49,923 bases of DNA from Acidobacteria bacterium RIFCSPLOWO2_12_FULL_65_11 (GCA_001767495.1 MELA01000101.1:1-49923); one strand, 5' to 3'. Positions 1 through 9,151 are shown, counted from the stretch's first letter. Notes: generated by a model not told the origin, from the letters alone. Numbers and translations are program-made.

Positions 1-74
1 ATGACCTCGCCTTCCTTACTCTCGCGAGAATCGACGACCTTGTCGCCAAGATGACTGCAATACGGACATTTCAA
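1..74 (-). CDS. nrdR: Transcriptional repressor NrdR, N-terminal fragment (cut by window edge)
   Basis: Read on the minus strand from a TTG codon at 74-72, the translation begins (M)KCPYCSHLGDKVVDSRES and continues KEGEVI to the window edge. This is the N-terminus of the NrdR family, with the first CPxC pair of its zinc ribbon and the conserved KVVDSRxxxEG block. NrdR is known to repress ribonucleotide reductase genes through an ATP/dATP-sensing ATP-cone, which lies outside this window. A GGAG motif sits about seven bases upstream of the TTG; the nearest ATG, at 90-88, is in a different frame, so TTG is the chosen start. Only 24 codons are visible. The identification rests on this short but very characteristic stretch. 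Confidence 0.85.
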   Translation of the reverse strand, partial: MKCPYCSHLGDKVVDSRESKEGEV

Positions 75-149
75 CTGAGCTCTCCAACATTTCCCAATTG
101 CGCGCGGAGACCCCACCCCGCGCGCGCTGCCTCGCGCCTGCGCGCTCGA

Positions 150-189
150 CCTTCGGCTCGCTCAGGTCGACCCTGAACTTGGTCGAAGG
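150..189. repeat. REP-like palindromic element
   Basis: The gap between nrdR and the UPF0104-like gene holds an imperfect inverted repeat. Outer arms are CCTTCG (150-155) and CGAAGG (184-189), and an inner pair is CAGG(G)TCGACCTG-like around 163-174. A second, shorter palindrome with the same outer logic (CTTCGACCA...CGAAG) lies at 35631-35655. Two similar intergenic palindromes suggest a dispersed REP-type element, but two copies in one window do not prove a family. No open frame with coding character crosses it. Confidence 0.45.
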
Positions 190-209
190 GTCGGCGGCAG
201 CTGCAGGCG

Positions 210-1286
210 CTAGCCGACCTTCACCCGCTGCGGCCGTCCTTTATCGTCGGCGGCATCCGCCGCTCCGGGCGCCGCATCGGCCCGATTGGCGAGCTGGCGC
301 ATGCCGGCCAGATTCAACCCGACTTGCGCGGCAAAATACAGGCCCAGCAGCAAAGACGGCCCAATCGTCAGTGCGTGAAGCACGATCGCCGCGCCCACCG
401 CCTTGGCATCGGAGGCGCCGTAAAACGCCGTCACCCCGATACGAAACGCCTCGTGAAAGCCGCCGACGTATGCGGGAGTCGGCACCGCCACGCCAATGAC
501 GAGCAGCGCCATCAGAAGAAACGACCCCGCGAAGGGGATCCGCAGGTCAAAGGCCACCGCGACACCCCAGATGCCGAGGGCGATCGAGAGCCAGAGCGGG
601 AACGACCACGCCATCGCCACAAGCAACCGGCCTGGCCGGCGAAGGGCGCCCAGTCCGGTCGCGAATTTCTCGGCGGTGCGGGCCACAAGCGCGGCCAGCG
701 CTGAGGGCACTGCCTGCTCGATCCGCCGCACGGCCCGAGCCAGCCGCGCGGGATCCCCGGCGAGGACGAAGAGGATGACGAGCGCACCAAGCGACAGGGC
801 CGCGGCTGTCGCGCCCGCCCACTTGACCCCGGACGAGACGGCCGGGTTGGCGTCGCTCCAGTCCCGCCCGAACACGAACACAAACGACGCGAGCAGCACG
901 AGCACCGTCACCAGGTCGAGCAGCCGCTCCAGGATGATGGTCGCGAACGCCCCGGTCGCGCTCATCCGTTCGTGACGCGCCAGAAAGTACGGGCGAATGA
1001 ATTCGCCCGCCCGCGCCGGCAGCAGGCTGCTGGCCGCAAAGCCCACGGCCGTCGCGCGAAACGCGTTGCCGAATCGGGTGTGACCGAGCGGCTCGAGCAG
1101 ATACTGCCACCGAAACGCCCGAATCACGAGGTTGGCGAACATCGTCAGCAACGAGAACGCGAGCCATTCGGGGCGGGCGCGGACGATCTCTCGCGTCACT
1201 CCGCGCAGGTCCACGTTGTACAGAAACACGCCGAGGAGGGCTGCCGCCACCAGGAGCACGACAACGGTCCGAACTTGCGATCGCAT
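210..1286 (-). CDS. UPF0104 / lysylphosphatidylglycerol synthase TM-domain family membrane protein
   Basis: A 358-residue multi-spanning inner-membrane protein. The first membrane segment is at about residues 6-24, and further hydrophobic segments follow through the C-terminus. The motif GEFIRPYFLA followed by an ILERLLD segment is the typical signature of the UPF0104 / LPG_synthase_TM (flippase-like) family. The family includes the membrane part of MprF and glycolipid- or hopanoid-associated proteins; the substrate here is unknown, and there is no C-terminal aminoacyl-transferase domain. The open frame extends 41 codons upstream, but that part is not hydrophobic and lacks family character, so the ATG at 1286-1284 (MRSQVRTVVVLL) is chosen. 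A TATAGT box lies at 1311-1306 on the same strand, about 20 bases upstream, without a clear -35 box. It is divergent from purC. Confidence 0.8.
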   Translation of the reverse strand: MRSQVRTVVVLLVAAALLGVFLYNVDLRGVTREIVRARPEWLAFSLLTMFANLVIRAFRWQYLLEPLGHTRFGNAFRATAVGFAASSLLPARAGEFIRPYFLARHERMSATGAFATIILERLLDLVTVLVLLASFVFVFGRDWSDANPAVSSGVKWAGATAAALSLGALVILFVLAGDPARLARAVRRIEQAVPSALAALVARTAEKFATGLGALRRPGRLLVAMAWSFPLWLSIALGIWGVAVAFDLRIPFAGSFLLMALLVIGVAVPTPAYVGGFHEAFRIGVTAFYGASDAKAVGAAIVLHALTIGPSLLLGLYFAAQVGLNLAGMRQLANRADAAPGAADAADDKGRPQRVKVG

Positions 1287-1416
1287 GGCAGGATGAGTTC
1301 CGTCTACTATACCGCCACCGTCCGCCTGACCGCCTTCGCCCAAGGCTCCGGCGCGTCCGCCGAAGCTGTCGCAGCGGAGGGCGGACGCGGCGGCATGTCC
1401 CCCCAACATGTTGTCC

Positions 1417-1446
1417 TTGTCAGCCGGATGGCGGTCCCTGTAAGAT
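1417..1446 (+). promoter_or_regulatory. Candidate sigma70 promoter for purC
   Basis: TTGTCA at 1417-1422 and TAAGAT at 1441-1446 are separated by 18 bases. They match the sigma70 consensus at 5/6 and 4/6 positions. Transcription would begin near 1453, between the ATG at 1428 and the TTG at 1476, which favours the TTG as the purC start. This is a pattern match only. Confidence 0.4.
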
Positions 1447-1475
1447 GCGAGGCTCTTACGGCACGAGGACTGCAG

Positions 1476-2390
1476 TTGCCGCTCGCCTCACCCGTCCTTT
1501 GCACCACGCTCGCCGGCCGCGCGCCCGATCGCCAGGGTAAGGTGCGAGATCTCTACGAGTTTGACGACTGCCTGCTCATTGTCGCGACCGACCGCATCTC
1601 GGCCTTCGACTACGTCCTCGGATCGGGCATCCCGGACAAGGGGAAAGTCCTCACGCAGATCTCGGCCTTCTGGTTCGAGCGCACGCGCTCGGTTGTGGCC
1701 AACCACATGCTGTCGATCGACCCGACCGCCTTTCCGCCGCCCGCAGCGGCGGACGCCGGCTGGTTGAGCGGCCGCTCGATGCTCGTCCGGCGGACCGAAC
1801 CGCTGCCGATTGAGTGCGTCGCCCGCGGGTATGTATCGGGGGCGGCGTGGAAGGACTACGTGACGACCGGCGAGGTCTGCGGCATCCGCCTGCCGCCGCG
1901 GCTGCGCGAATCGGACAAGCTGCCGCAGCCGATCTTCACGCCCGCCACCAAGGCGCAGGCCGGACACGACCTCAACATCAGTGAGGCGCAGGCGGCCGAT
2001 CTTGTGGGCCCGCGCGTGCTCACCCGCGTCCGCGAACTCACGCTTCGGCTCTACGCCGAAGGCGCCGCGCACGCCGAGTCGCACGGCATCCTGGTCGCCG
2101 ATACCAAGTTTGAATTCGGCCTCCTCGCCGGCGACGGCCCGCCCGAAGACCGGCTGCTCTTGATCGACGAAGTGCTGACGCCCGACTCGTCGCGCTTCTG
2201 GCCGCTCCAGGGCTACCAACCCGGCGGCGCGCAACCGAGCTTCGACAAGCAGTTCGTGCGGGACTACCTCGAGCGCATACGCTGGAATAAGCAACCGCCC
2301 GTGCCGTCACTACCCGACGATGTGGTGGCGAAGACGCGGGAGAAGTACCTCGAGGCGTTCACGCGCCTGACAGGCCGCCAATTGCAGTGA
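1476..2390 (+). CDS. purC: Phosphoribosylaminoimidazole-succinocarboxamide (SAICAR) synthase
   Basis: A cytoplasmic enzyme of de novo purine synthesis that condenses CAIR with aspartate using ATP. The 304-residue product carries the family blocks in order: GKVRDLYE near the N-terminus, DRISAFDYV, ECVARGYVSGAAWKDY, IFTPATKA, DTKFEFG and LLIDEVLTPDSSRFW. Its length matches the roughly 300-residue single-domain type (yeast Ade1-like) rather than the shorter E. coli type. The open frame is much longer upstream, but homology begins just after 1476. A TTG there has a GAGG motif seven bases upstream (1465-1468); an alternative ATG lies at 1428. A candidate promoter lies at 1417-1446. Identification is secure; the start is inferred. 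Confidence 0.95.
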   Translation: MPLASPVLCTTLAGRAPDRQGKVRDLYEFDDCLLIVATDRISAFDYVLGSGIPDKGKVLTQISAFWFERTRSVVANHMLSIDPTAFPPPAAADAGWLSGRSMLVRRTEPLPIECVARGYVSGAAWKDYVTTGEVCGIRLPPRLRESDKLPQPIFTPATKAQAGHDLNISEAQAADLVGPRVLTRVRELTLRLYAEGAAHAESHGILVADTKFEFGLLAGDGPPEDRLLLIDEVLTPDSSRFWPLQGYQPGGAQPSFDKQFVRDYLERIRWNKQPPVPSLPDDVVAKTREKYLEAFTRLTGRQLQ

Positions 2391-2411
2391 TCGGCGCGAG
2401 CACAGCCCTGA

Positions 2412-2468
2412 GCCGTTGCGAGGCGCGAAGCCGCCGGGCAACGGCGCCGGGGGGTGGGGCTCCGGCGC
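2412..2468. repeat. Two overlapping, mutually exclusive hairpins in the purC-fis gap
   Basis: GCCGTTGC (2412-2419) pairs perfectly with GCAACGGC (2438-2445). GCGCCGG (2444-2450) pairs perfectly with CCGGCGC (2462-2468). The two stems share bases 2444-2445, so the complete stems cannot form at once. No T-run follows, so it is not a standard terminator. It may be an intergenic repeat, or an attenuator-like switch ahead of the small Fis-type gene. Confidence 0.35.
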
Positions 2469-2480
2469 GAGTAAGACCAA

Positions 2481-2693
2481 ATGATTAGCGACAGGCTGGA
2501 GAAGCTCGTGGAGGAAATGGTCGACCGGGGCGTCCGCTTCGAAGACGCGACTCGCGAATTCGAAAAGCGCTTCATCACGCGCGTCCTCGGATCGTGCGAC
2601 GGCAGCCTCACCAAGGCCGCCGACACCCTGGGCATCCACCGCAACACGCTCAGCCGCAAGATGGCCGAACACAAGCTCCGTCGGCGCACGTGA
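2481..2693 (+). CDS. Small Fis-type helix-turn-helix protein
   Basis: A 70-residue protein that is essentially a Fis dimer helix plus a C-terminal HTH. The segment GSLTKAADTLGIHRNTLSRK (residues about 40-59) is the HTH_8 motif found in Fis and at the C-terminus of NtrC-type activators. Fis proteins bend DNA and act as nucleoid or local regulators. E. coli Fis has 98 residues, so this is a short form lacking the flexible N-terminal hairpin arms. It could be a stand-alone DNA-binding domain related to sigma54 activators. The ATG at 2481 has only a weak ribosome-binding site. It lies 90 bases after purC and could be co-transcribed. Confidence 0.75.
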   Translation: MISDRLEKLVEEMVDRGVRFEDATREFEKRFITRVLGSCDGSLTKAADTLGIHRNTLSRKMAEHKLRRRT

Positions 2694-2778
2694 CGCGCGA
2701 CATCCCGACCCTTTTTCGACCCGCTGGCACGGGAGTGGTCGAGTTTCAACTGGAGTCCTATCCGCTGGCACTCGCCCG

Positions 2779-2806
2779 TTGACACTGCTAATCGGTGACA
2801 TATAAT
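2779..2806 (+). promoter_or_regulatory. Near-perfect sigma70 promoter of groESL
   Basis: TTGACA at 2779-2784 and TATAAT at 2801-2806 are both exact consensus hexamers, separated by 16 bases. The last base of the -10 box is the first base of the CIRCE operator, so repressor binding would block the promoter. This is the strongest vegetative promoter visible in the window and fits the high expression of chaperonins. Confidence 0.85.
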
Positions 2807-2832
2807 TAGCACTCGGCTCGGGCGACTGCTAA
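2806..2832. promoter_or_regulatory. CIRCE operator (HrcA binding site)
   Basis: TTAGCACTC (2806-2814), a nine-base spacer and GACTGCTAA (2824-2832). The consensus is TTAGCACTC-N9-GAGTGCTAA, so only one base of the right arm deviates. CIRCE is the known operator of the heat-shock repressor HrcA, whose folding depends on GroEL. The position over the -10 box and upstream of groES is the classical one. No hrcA gene is in this window. Confidence 0.92.
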
Positions 2833-2902
2833 CCGCCCGCACGGAGCGATCTTCAGGTCATCCGGAAAGATTTCCACACTTACGCCAGACGGAGCACAAA
2901 GC

Positions 2903-3214
2903 ATGAACGTCAGACCACTGCACGACCGAATCATTGTTCAGCGCCTCGACGAAGGCGAACAGCGCATTGGGGGGATCATCATTCCCGACAGCGCCAAGGA
3001 AAAGCCGCAGCAGGGCAAGGTCATCGCCGCCGGCAACGGCAAGGTCAAAGACGATGGCAAGCGCATCCCGCTCGACGTGAAAGCTGGCGACCTCATCCTG
3101 TTCGGCAAGTACTCCGGCCAGGAAATCAAGCTGGACGGCGAAGAGTACCTCATCCTGCGCGAAGACGAAGTCTTGGCCATCATCGAAGGCGCCAGCGAGA
3201 AGAAAAAGAAGTAG
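2903..3214 (+). CDS. groES: Co-chaperonin GroES
   Basis: A 103-residue cytoplasmic co-chaperonin that caps the GroEL cage as a heptamer. The N-terminus ([19 protein letters not shown]), the mobile-loop region with [18 protein letters not shown], and [21 protein letters not shown] are characteristic. The C-terminus is a short Lys-rich tail. Its length is close to the usual 95-100 residues. GGAG at 2891-2894 lies eight bases before the ATG. Regulation is by the promoter and CIRCE at 2779-2832. The groEL gene follows after 92 bases that contain two hairpins. Confidence 0.98.
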   Translation: MNVRPLHDRIIVQRLDEGEQRIGGIIIPDSAKEKPQQGKVIAAGNGKVKDDGKRIPLDVKAGDLILFGKYSGQEIKLDGEEYLILREDEVLAIIEGASEKKKK

Positions 3215-3281
3215 GGGCCGGTCTTCAGACCGGCCCGCGCCGGCGACCAGCCACGTGTCGGCACGCCTTGAACAGCGTGCC
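3215..3281. repeat. Two strong hairpins between groES and groEL
   Basis: GGGCCGGTCT (3215-3224) pairs perfectly with AGACCGGCCC (3227-3236). GGCACGC (3260-3266) pairs perfectly with GCGTGCC (3275-3281). The first begins one base after the groES stop codon. Neither is followed by a T-run, so they probably protect or process the mRNA, tune the groES:groEL ratio, or are dispersed palindromic repeats. The groEL Shine-Dalgarno sequence (AGGAG, 3293-3297) is left free. Confidence 0.6.
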
Positions 3282-3291
3282 CTACAGGTAA

Positions 3292-4932
<1,641 letters not shown>

Positions 4933-4983
4933 AGTGAAAAGTCAAGCGAGAGTTGGAAGTTAGAACTGAATAATAGAACGAAC

Positions 4984-5020
4984 AAAGGCCCGGGAGGAGA
5001 GATCCTCGCCGGGCCTTTCT
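4984..5020 (+). terminator. Rho-independent terminator after groEL
   Basis: AAAGGCCCGG (4984-4993) pairs with CCGGGCCTTT (5009-5018), with an inner GAGGA/TCCTC extension, followed by a pyrimidine-rich tail. It lies 51 bases after the groEL stop. Because A-tracts and T-tracts flank both sides, it could also stop minus-strand transcription, but the next minus-strand gene to the right reads into it after its own stop. Confidence 0.85.
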
Positions 5021-5030
5021 CTTGTTCCTT

Positions 5031-5058
5031 CAGTTCTCAGTTCTCGCTTCTCAGCTCA
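5031..5058. repeat. Heptanucleotide tandem repeat (CAGTTCT-like)
   Basis: Four consecutive seven-base units: CAGTTCT, CAGTTCT, CGCTTCT, CAGCTCA. They run into the stop codon of the TonB-like gene. Similar short-unit tandem arrays occur in other gaps of this window (9155-9178 and 35671-35691), with different unit sequences. Confidence 0.6.
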
Positions 5059-5973
5059 TCTGAGCGTGAACTCCATCTCGTAGGTGGCGAGCACGGCAAC
5101 TGGTTCACCTCGCAGCCTTCCCGGCTCGAACCGGCATTTCTTGAGAGCTTTGATCGCTTCCTGATCGAGGCCGAAGGTCCGATCGAGAGATCGAATCACT
5201 TTGACATCGCCGACGCTGCCGTCTGGAAGGATGACGAATTCCAGCGTCACGATGCCCTGCACCTTCGCGCGCATCGCGTCGGAGGTGTACTGAGGCTTAG
5301 GCGGGAGAACCAAGCGAGGCATCGAGACACCATTGCCGGGGCGATAGACGCCGCCGCCCGTGCCACCGCCCGAGCCGGGACCCAGACCGGATCCAGTTCC
5401 TGGCCCAACGCCCGTGCCGGCGCCGGTACCCGCACCACCCCCGCTGCCCGACCCGAGCGACAGCGTCGAGAGACCGGGCAGCGCTTCGATTGCTCCAGGA
5501 AGCGACAGTTGCGCATCCGCGAGGCTCGTGGCCGGGATGTTCAGCTGTTCCAACGGATTCTCCAGCTTGGCCTGTTGCGGCACTTCCAGTTGCGGCGGTT
5601 TCTCGACCTGCACTGTGAGCTTGTCTTTGCCCGGCGCCTCGGCTTTGCGCGGAGGCTCCTTCATGCGATTGCCGCCTCCCCCGCCGCCCCCGCCAGGGCC
5701 AGGATCGCTCAGCCAGATAATGTTGGAGTTGTCGAGTTCCGGGAGGAACTCCCTGACGCCCGGATCATACGAACCGTACCGAATCGCAAACACAATGGCC
5801 GTAATGAAGAGGATGTGGTACGCGAGCGACGCCGCAGCCGCCGGCCCGATATGCTTCTGCGGCTGCTCGAAGAGAAACGACAACTCGGCTGGATGTGCGC
5901 CCTCGATGCGCACCTCGAGGTGCCCTGCGGAGGCATTGACGCGGAGCCGCTCGGCCTGGCTGGTTTCGTTCAT
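5056..5973 (-). CDS. TonB-family energy transducer
   Basis: A 305-residue protein. Residues 1-40 are cytoplasmic, about 44-66 form a single membrane segment, and 93-101 is a poly-Gly stretch. Residues 105-170 are rich in Pro, Lys and Glu, 173-210 is a Gly/Thr/Ser-rich linker, and 215-305 is a TonB C-terminal domain. The last part includes GIVTLEFVILPDGSVGDVKV, AIKALKKCRFEPGR and a closing EMEFTLR strand. TonB proteins span the periplasm and pass proton-motive energy from ExbBD to outer-membrane receptors. No exbB or exbD is nearby, and many such proteins in this kind of genome have unassigned roles. The glycine linkers replace the usual Pro-rich spacer. Confidence 0.82.
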   Translation of the reverse strand: MNETSQAERLRVNASAGHLEVRIEGAHPAELSFLFEQPQKHIGPAAAASLAYHILFITAIVFAIRYGSYDPGVREFLPELDNSNIIWLSDPGPGGGGGGGGNRMKEPPRKAEAPGKDKLTVQVEKPPQLEVPQQAKLENPLEQLNIPATSLADAQLSLPGAIEALPGLSTLSLGSGSGGGAGTGAGTGVGPGTGSGLGPGSGGGTGGGVYRPGNGVSMPRLVLPPKPQYTSDAMRAKVQGIVTLEFVILPDGSVGDVKVIRSLDRTFGLDQEAIKALKKCRFEPGRLRGEPVAVLATYEMEFTLR

Positions 5974-6102
5974 TGGAGCCGGTCGCTCAAGTCGTCGAAG
6001 TATTCTCGCGCACGGTGCGCCGCGGCCGCAACCGCAAAAAGGGTGCCCGCAGAACTGCGTGTCTTTGCTACGACGACGAACGCGCCCGATCGACCGGGGT
6101 GT

Positions 6103-6561
6103 CTAGACGCGGCCGATCCATGCTCCGATGGCAGCGTTGCCACCGCCGTACGAATGGAGGATGGCCAGGGCGTCCGCGGCTCGTGGCTCACTCTGGATAC
6201 CGACCAGCACACCCCCCCGCCCGGCGAGCACTTCGAAGATCCGCCCGTCGTGCGGCTGGTACCCCACGCGCCGCATCGCCCCCGCCAGCCCGAGCTTCAG
6301 AAGATCACGACGCGCGCCCTGCAGCGCCTCGATGAGCGAGCCGCGGGCGAGAACGGCGCCGACTGCAGCCAGCTCGAGCCGGTCGCCAGCCGCCCCCAGC
6401 GTACGCTCAATGAGTCCGGCCACCTCGGCGCTCTCCTTCGCGAGGATCGTCAGAGACTTCGGGGGAAAGCCCGCCTGTTTCAGTGCATCGACACCCTTCT
6501 GCGCCCACGCGACATCTTGAAAGACTCCCACGGTGAAATGGCCGGTATCGACCTCGATCAT
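6103..6561 (-). CDS. YflT / general-stress-17M-like small protein
   Basis: A 152-residue soluble protein with no signal peptide or clear membrane segment. The N-terminal stretch VGVFQDVAWAQKGVDALKQ followed by AGFPPKSLTIL resembles the general stress protein 17M (YflT) / DUF1269-type domain, where a short beta-alpha-beta unit is repeated. The second half (GYQPHDGRIFEVLAGRGGVL, then DALAILHSYGG) looks like a second copy, as in proteins that shuffle or sense at the membrane. The function is unknown. It lies upstream of the TonB-like gene on the same strand with a gap of 129 bases that has no supported gene. The family call is tentative. Confidence 0.6.
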   Translation of the reverse strand: MIEVDTGHFTVGVFQDVAWAQKGVDALKQAGFPPKSLTILAKESAEVAGLIERTLGAAGDRLELAAVGAVLARGSLIEALQGARRDLLKLGLAGAMRRVGYQPHDGRIFEVLAGRGGVLVGIQSEPRAADALAILHSYGGGNAAIGAWIGRV

Positions 6562-6653
6562 GCCCGTAATGTATCACTTGAAGGGGGCCCCACGCGCCGG
6601 CAGGAATAATGGTACAATCTGGGCCGACCGTTAGAAACAGTAAGGAGTTCCCC

Positions 6654-6830
6654 ATGGCTCGACTTGGACTGCCAGAGCTGCTGATTATCCTGGCGATTGT
6701 CTTCATCATCTTCGGGGCGAGTCGCCTGCCCGGCCTCGGTCGCGGCATCGGGAGCGCCATCAAGAATTTCAAGGACGAGATGAAGGACAAGTCGGCTTCG
6801 GCCGAAGCGAAAGACAAGTCCCAGGGCTAG
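6654..6830 (+). CDS. tatA: Sec-independent translocase subunit TatA/E
   Basis: A 58-residue protein with the standard TatA layout. There is a short N-terminal membrane helix at about residues 5-21 ([18 protein letters not shown]), the hinge [11 protein letters not shown], an amphipathic helix [12 protein letters not shown], and a short Lys/Glu/Ser-rich tail. TatA oligomers form the pore that moves folded proteins with twin-arginine signals. The phenylalanine and glycine of the FG hinge are present (IIFGASRLP). The start is fixed by AAGGAG at 6642-6647, six bases before the ATG. A TGGTACAAT extended -10 box lies at 6610-6618. tatB and tatC are not in the window. Confidence 0.93.
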   Translation: MARLGLPELLIILAIVFIIFGASRLPGLGRGIGSAIKNFKDEMKDKSASAEAKDKSQG

Positions 6831-6847
6831 GCTTTTCGTTCGACCTT

Positions 6848-9151
6848 TTACCGTCTCCTTTTTCTCTTCTTCCTTTCCCTCCGGCCGGGCCTTTGATTCG
6901 GCCGGCCTTGCAGCCTGGGTCGAACGCGCGTGCGCCGCGGCCCGACGTGGCCGTCGCGCACGCGATCGAGAATCTCCACCAGCCCGAGATCGATCTGCCG
7001 TACGTCGAGATTGACGCGAACGACCTGGATCGTGACCTTGTCGCCCAATCGGTACACCTTCTTGGTGTTCTCGCCGCGCAGGAGATGCGCGCCCTCGACG
7101 AACCGATAGTAGTCGTCGGCCATCGTCGACACGTGCACGAGCCCTTCGACGAAGTGCTCGACGAGCTCGACGAACAGGCCGAAGGCCGCGACGCCGGTGA
7201 TGTAACCCTCGAACTCGTCGCCGACCTTGTCGGCCATGAATTTCACTTTCTTCCACTGGAGAAGCTCGCGCTCCGCTTCGTCCGCGCGCCGCTCCATCTC
7301 GGAGGTGTGCCGGGCCACCTCGGGCAGCTCGTCGGTCCATTCTTCGCGCATCTCGTCGGTCAACGACCCGTGCCGCAGCGCTCTCAGGGCGCGATGCACG
7401 ACGAGGTCTGGGTAGCGGCGAATGGGCGACGTGAAGTGCGTATAGCTCGACGCGGCCAGTCCGAAGTGTCCGAGGTTTTCGGCCGCATATCGCGCCTTCT
7501 GCATGGTGCGCAGCATGAGAAACGCAATCGGCTTCTCCTCGGGTTTTCCGTGAACGCGCTCGACGAGCTTCTGGAAATGGCGCGGGCGGAGGGCGGTCAG
7601 CGGCGCCGCGAGGCTGTAGCCGAAGCCCGAGATGAACTCTTCGAACTTCTCGACTTTAAGAATGTCCGGCTCTTCATGAATCCGATAGAGGGCCGGTGCG
7701 CCCTCGGCGTCGAGGTGCGACGCCACGGTTTCGTTAGCCAGGAGCATGAACTCTTCAATCAACCGGTGCGCGACGTTGCGCCGGAGCGCAATGATCGCTT
7801 CAACCACCCCGCCTTCATCGACCACGACCTCGGCCTCGTTCAGATCGAAGTCGATCGATCCCCGTCGGCGCCGTGCGTCGTGCAGGATCTGAAACAACTC
7901 GTGCATCAAGTCGAACATGGGCACGAGCGAGACGTACTGCGTCATCAGATCCGGGTCGCGGTCTGTGAGGATGCCGTTGACGGCCGTGTACGTCATTCGC
8001 TCGTTGCTGTTGATGACACCGTCGTGAACCTCGTGACGGATGACGCGCCCCTGCCGGTCGATCTCCATCAGACACGACTGGACCAGGCGATCGACGTGCG
8101 GGTTGAGGCTGCAGAGCCCGGTGGCCAGTTCCGAGGGGAACATGTGCACCGCGCGCTCGGGAAAGTACACCGACGTCGCGCGCTCGTAGGCTTCCCTGTC
8201 GAGGGCGCTCCCTTCCTGGACGTAATGCGACACATCGGCGATGTGCACCCCAAGCCAGAAGTGGCCGTCGGGCAGTTTCTCGATCGTGATTGCATCGTCG
8301 AAGTCGCGGGCGTGCTCGCCGTCGATCGTCACGGTCAGATGGCCGCGAAAATCCGTGCGCCCGTGGAGATCCCGATCCGATACGGCGGACCCGAGCCGGA
8401 CCGCCTCGGCCACCGTGTCGGCCGAGTGCTCGTCGGGAATGCCGTGCTTGCGAATGATGATCTCAGTGTCCACGCCGGGCGCGTCGATATCGCCAAGCAC
8501 GTCGGTGACGCGACCGATCGCGCCGCGGGTCGAGGTCGGCCACTGCGTCAGTTCTACGATCACCATGTCGCCGGGTGACGCACCGCCCTCCTGCCCGGCC
8601 GGAATCACGATGTCTATCAGCACGCGCCGGTCGAACGGTGCCACAAACCCCATACCGGTGGCGCGCGACCCTCGTCGGGCCGATTCCCTCGACTCCACTC
8701 GGGACAAGTCGCCCCGATCGTAGCGGCCGACGATCCGCTCGTTGGCGCGTTCGAGAATCCGGATGACGCGGCCCTCGGCACGACCGCCTTCCTTCACCCG
8801 CTCGATTCGGACGACCACCCGATCGCCGTGCATGGACTCGTTGAGATGCGGGCCAGCGACGTAGATATCGCCCCCCGCCTCGAGCGGCCGCTCTGGCGTG
8901 ACGAACCCGTACCCGCCCGGATGGGTCTGCAGTCGGCCAACAAAGAGATCCATCTTCTCTGGAAGTCCGAAGCGATGTCCGCGAATCTCAATGAGCTCGC
9001 CGGAAGCGACCAGGGACTTGATCTGGCGCTTGAACGACGTGCGCTCGTCACGCGGGATCTTCAGGACTTGAAGGAGCTCGCGCATGCCGGCAGGGTGGTG
9101 CACACGCTCACGCATCAGAGACAGGACGTGGTCACGGGAGAATATTTTCAT
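6848..9151 (-). CDS. rnr: Ribonuclease R (RNB-family 3'-5' exoribonuclease)
   Basis: A 767-residue processive exoribonuclease that degrades structured RNA. An N-terminal winged-helix-like region (residues 1-65) is followed by cold-shock domains (GGYGFVTPER and related). The RNB catalytic core begins near residue 275, with HARDFDDAI giving the metal-binding aspartates and GVHIADVSHYV after it. Then come FTSPIRRYPDL, an S1 domain (GDEFEGYITGVAAFGLFVEL) and a very basic Arg/Lys-rich C-terminal tail. This order is that of RNase R rather than RNase II. The ATG at 9151 (MKIFSRDHVL) is chosen because homology starts there; the open frame upstream is a shadow of the next gene. No good Shine-Dalgarno sequence precedes it. 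It converges with tatA, leaving only 17 bases between stops. Confidence 0.96.
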   Translation of the reverse strand: MKIFSRDHVLSLMRERVHHPAGMRELLQVLKIPRDERTSFKRQIKSLVASGELIEIRGHRFGLPEKMDLFVGRLQTHPGGYGFVTPERPLEAGGDIYVAGPHLNESMHGDRVVVRIERVKEGGRAEGRVIRILERANERIVGRYDRGDLSRVESRESARRGSRATGMGFVAPFDRRVLIDIVIPAGQEGGASPGDMVIVELTQWPTSTRGAIGRVTDVLGDIDAPGVDTEIIIRKHGIPDEHSADTVAEAVRLGSAVSDRDLHGRTDFRGHLTVTIDGEHARDFDDAITIEKLPDGHFWLGVHIADVSHYVQEGSALDREAYERATSVYFPERAVHMFPSELATGLCSLNPHVDRLVQSCLMEIDRQGRVIRHEVHDGVINSNERMTYTAVNGILTDRDPDLMTQYVSLVPMFDLMHELFQILHDARRRRGSIDFDLNEAEVVVDEGGVVEAIIALRRNVAHRLIEEFMLLANETVASHLDAEGAPALYRIHEEPDILKVEKFEEFISGFGYSLAAPLTALRPRHFQKLVERVHGKPEEKPIAFLMLRTMQKARYAAENLGHFGLAASSYTHFTSPIRRYPDLVVHRALRALRHGSLTDEMREEWTDELPEVARHTSEMERRADEAERELLQWKKVKFMADKVGDEFEGYITGVAAFGLFVELVEHFVEGLVHVSTMADDYYRFVEGAHLLRGENTKKVYRLGDKVTIQVVRVNLDVRQIDLGLVEILDRVRDGHVGPRRTRVRPRLQGRPNQRPGRRERKKRKRRR

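Noticed and set aside
5970-6212. 80-codon minus-strand frame whose stop overlaps the TonB-like start as ATGA
   Set aside because: Most of it overlaps the YflT-like gene in another frame, and after that gene's stop there is no ATG, GTG or TTG; the coupling-like overlap is probably chance.
6578-6618. TTGAAG ... TACAAT as a tatA promoter
   Set aside because: Spacing of 29 bases is too long; only the extended -10 TGGTACAAT is mentioned.
6893-8578. 561-codon frame antisense to rnr
   Set aside because: Shadow frame produced by GC3 bias of rnr.
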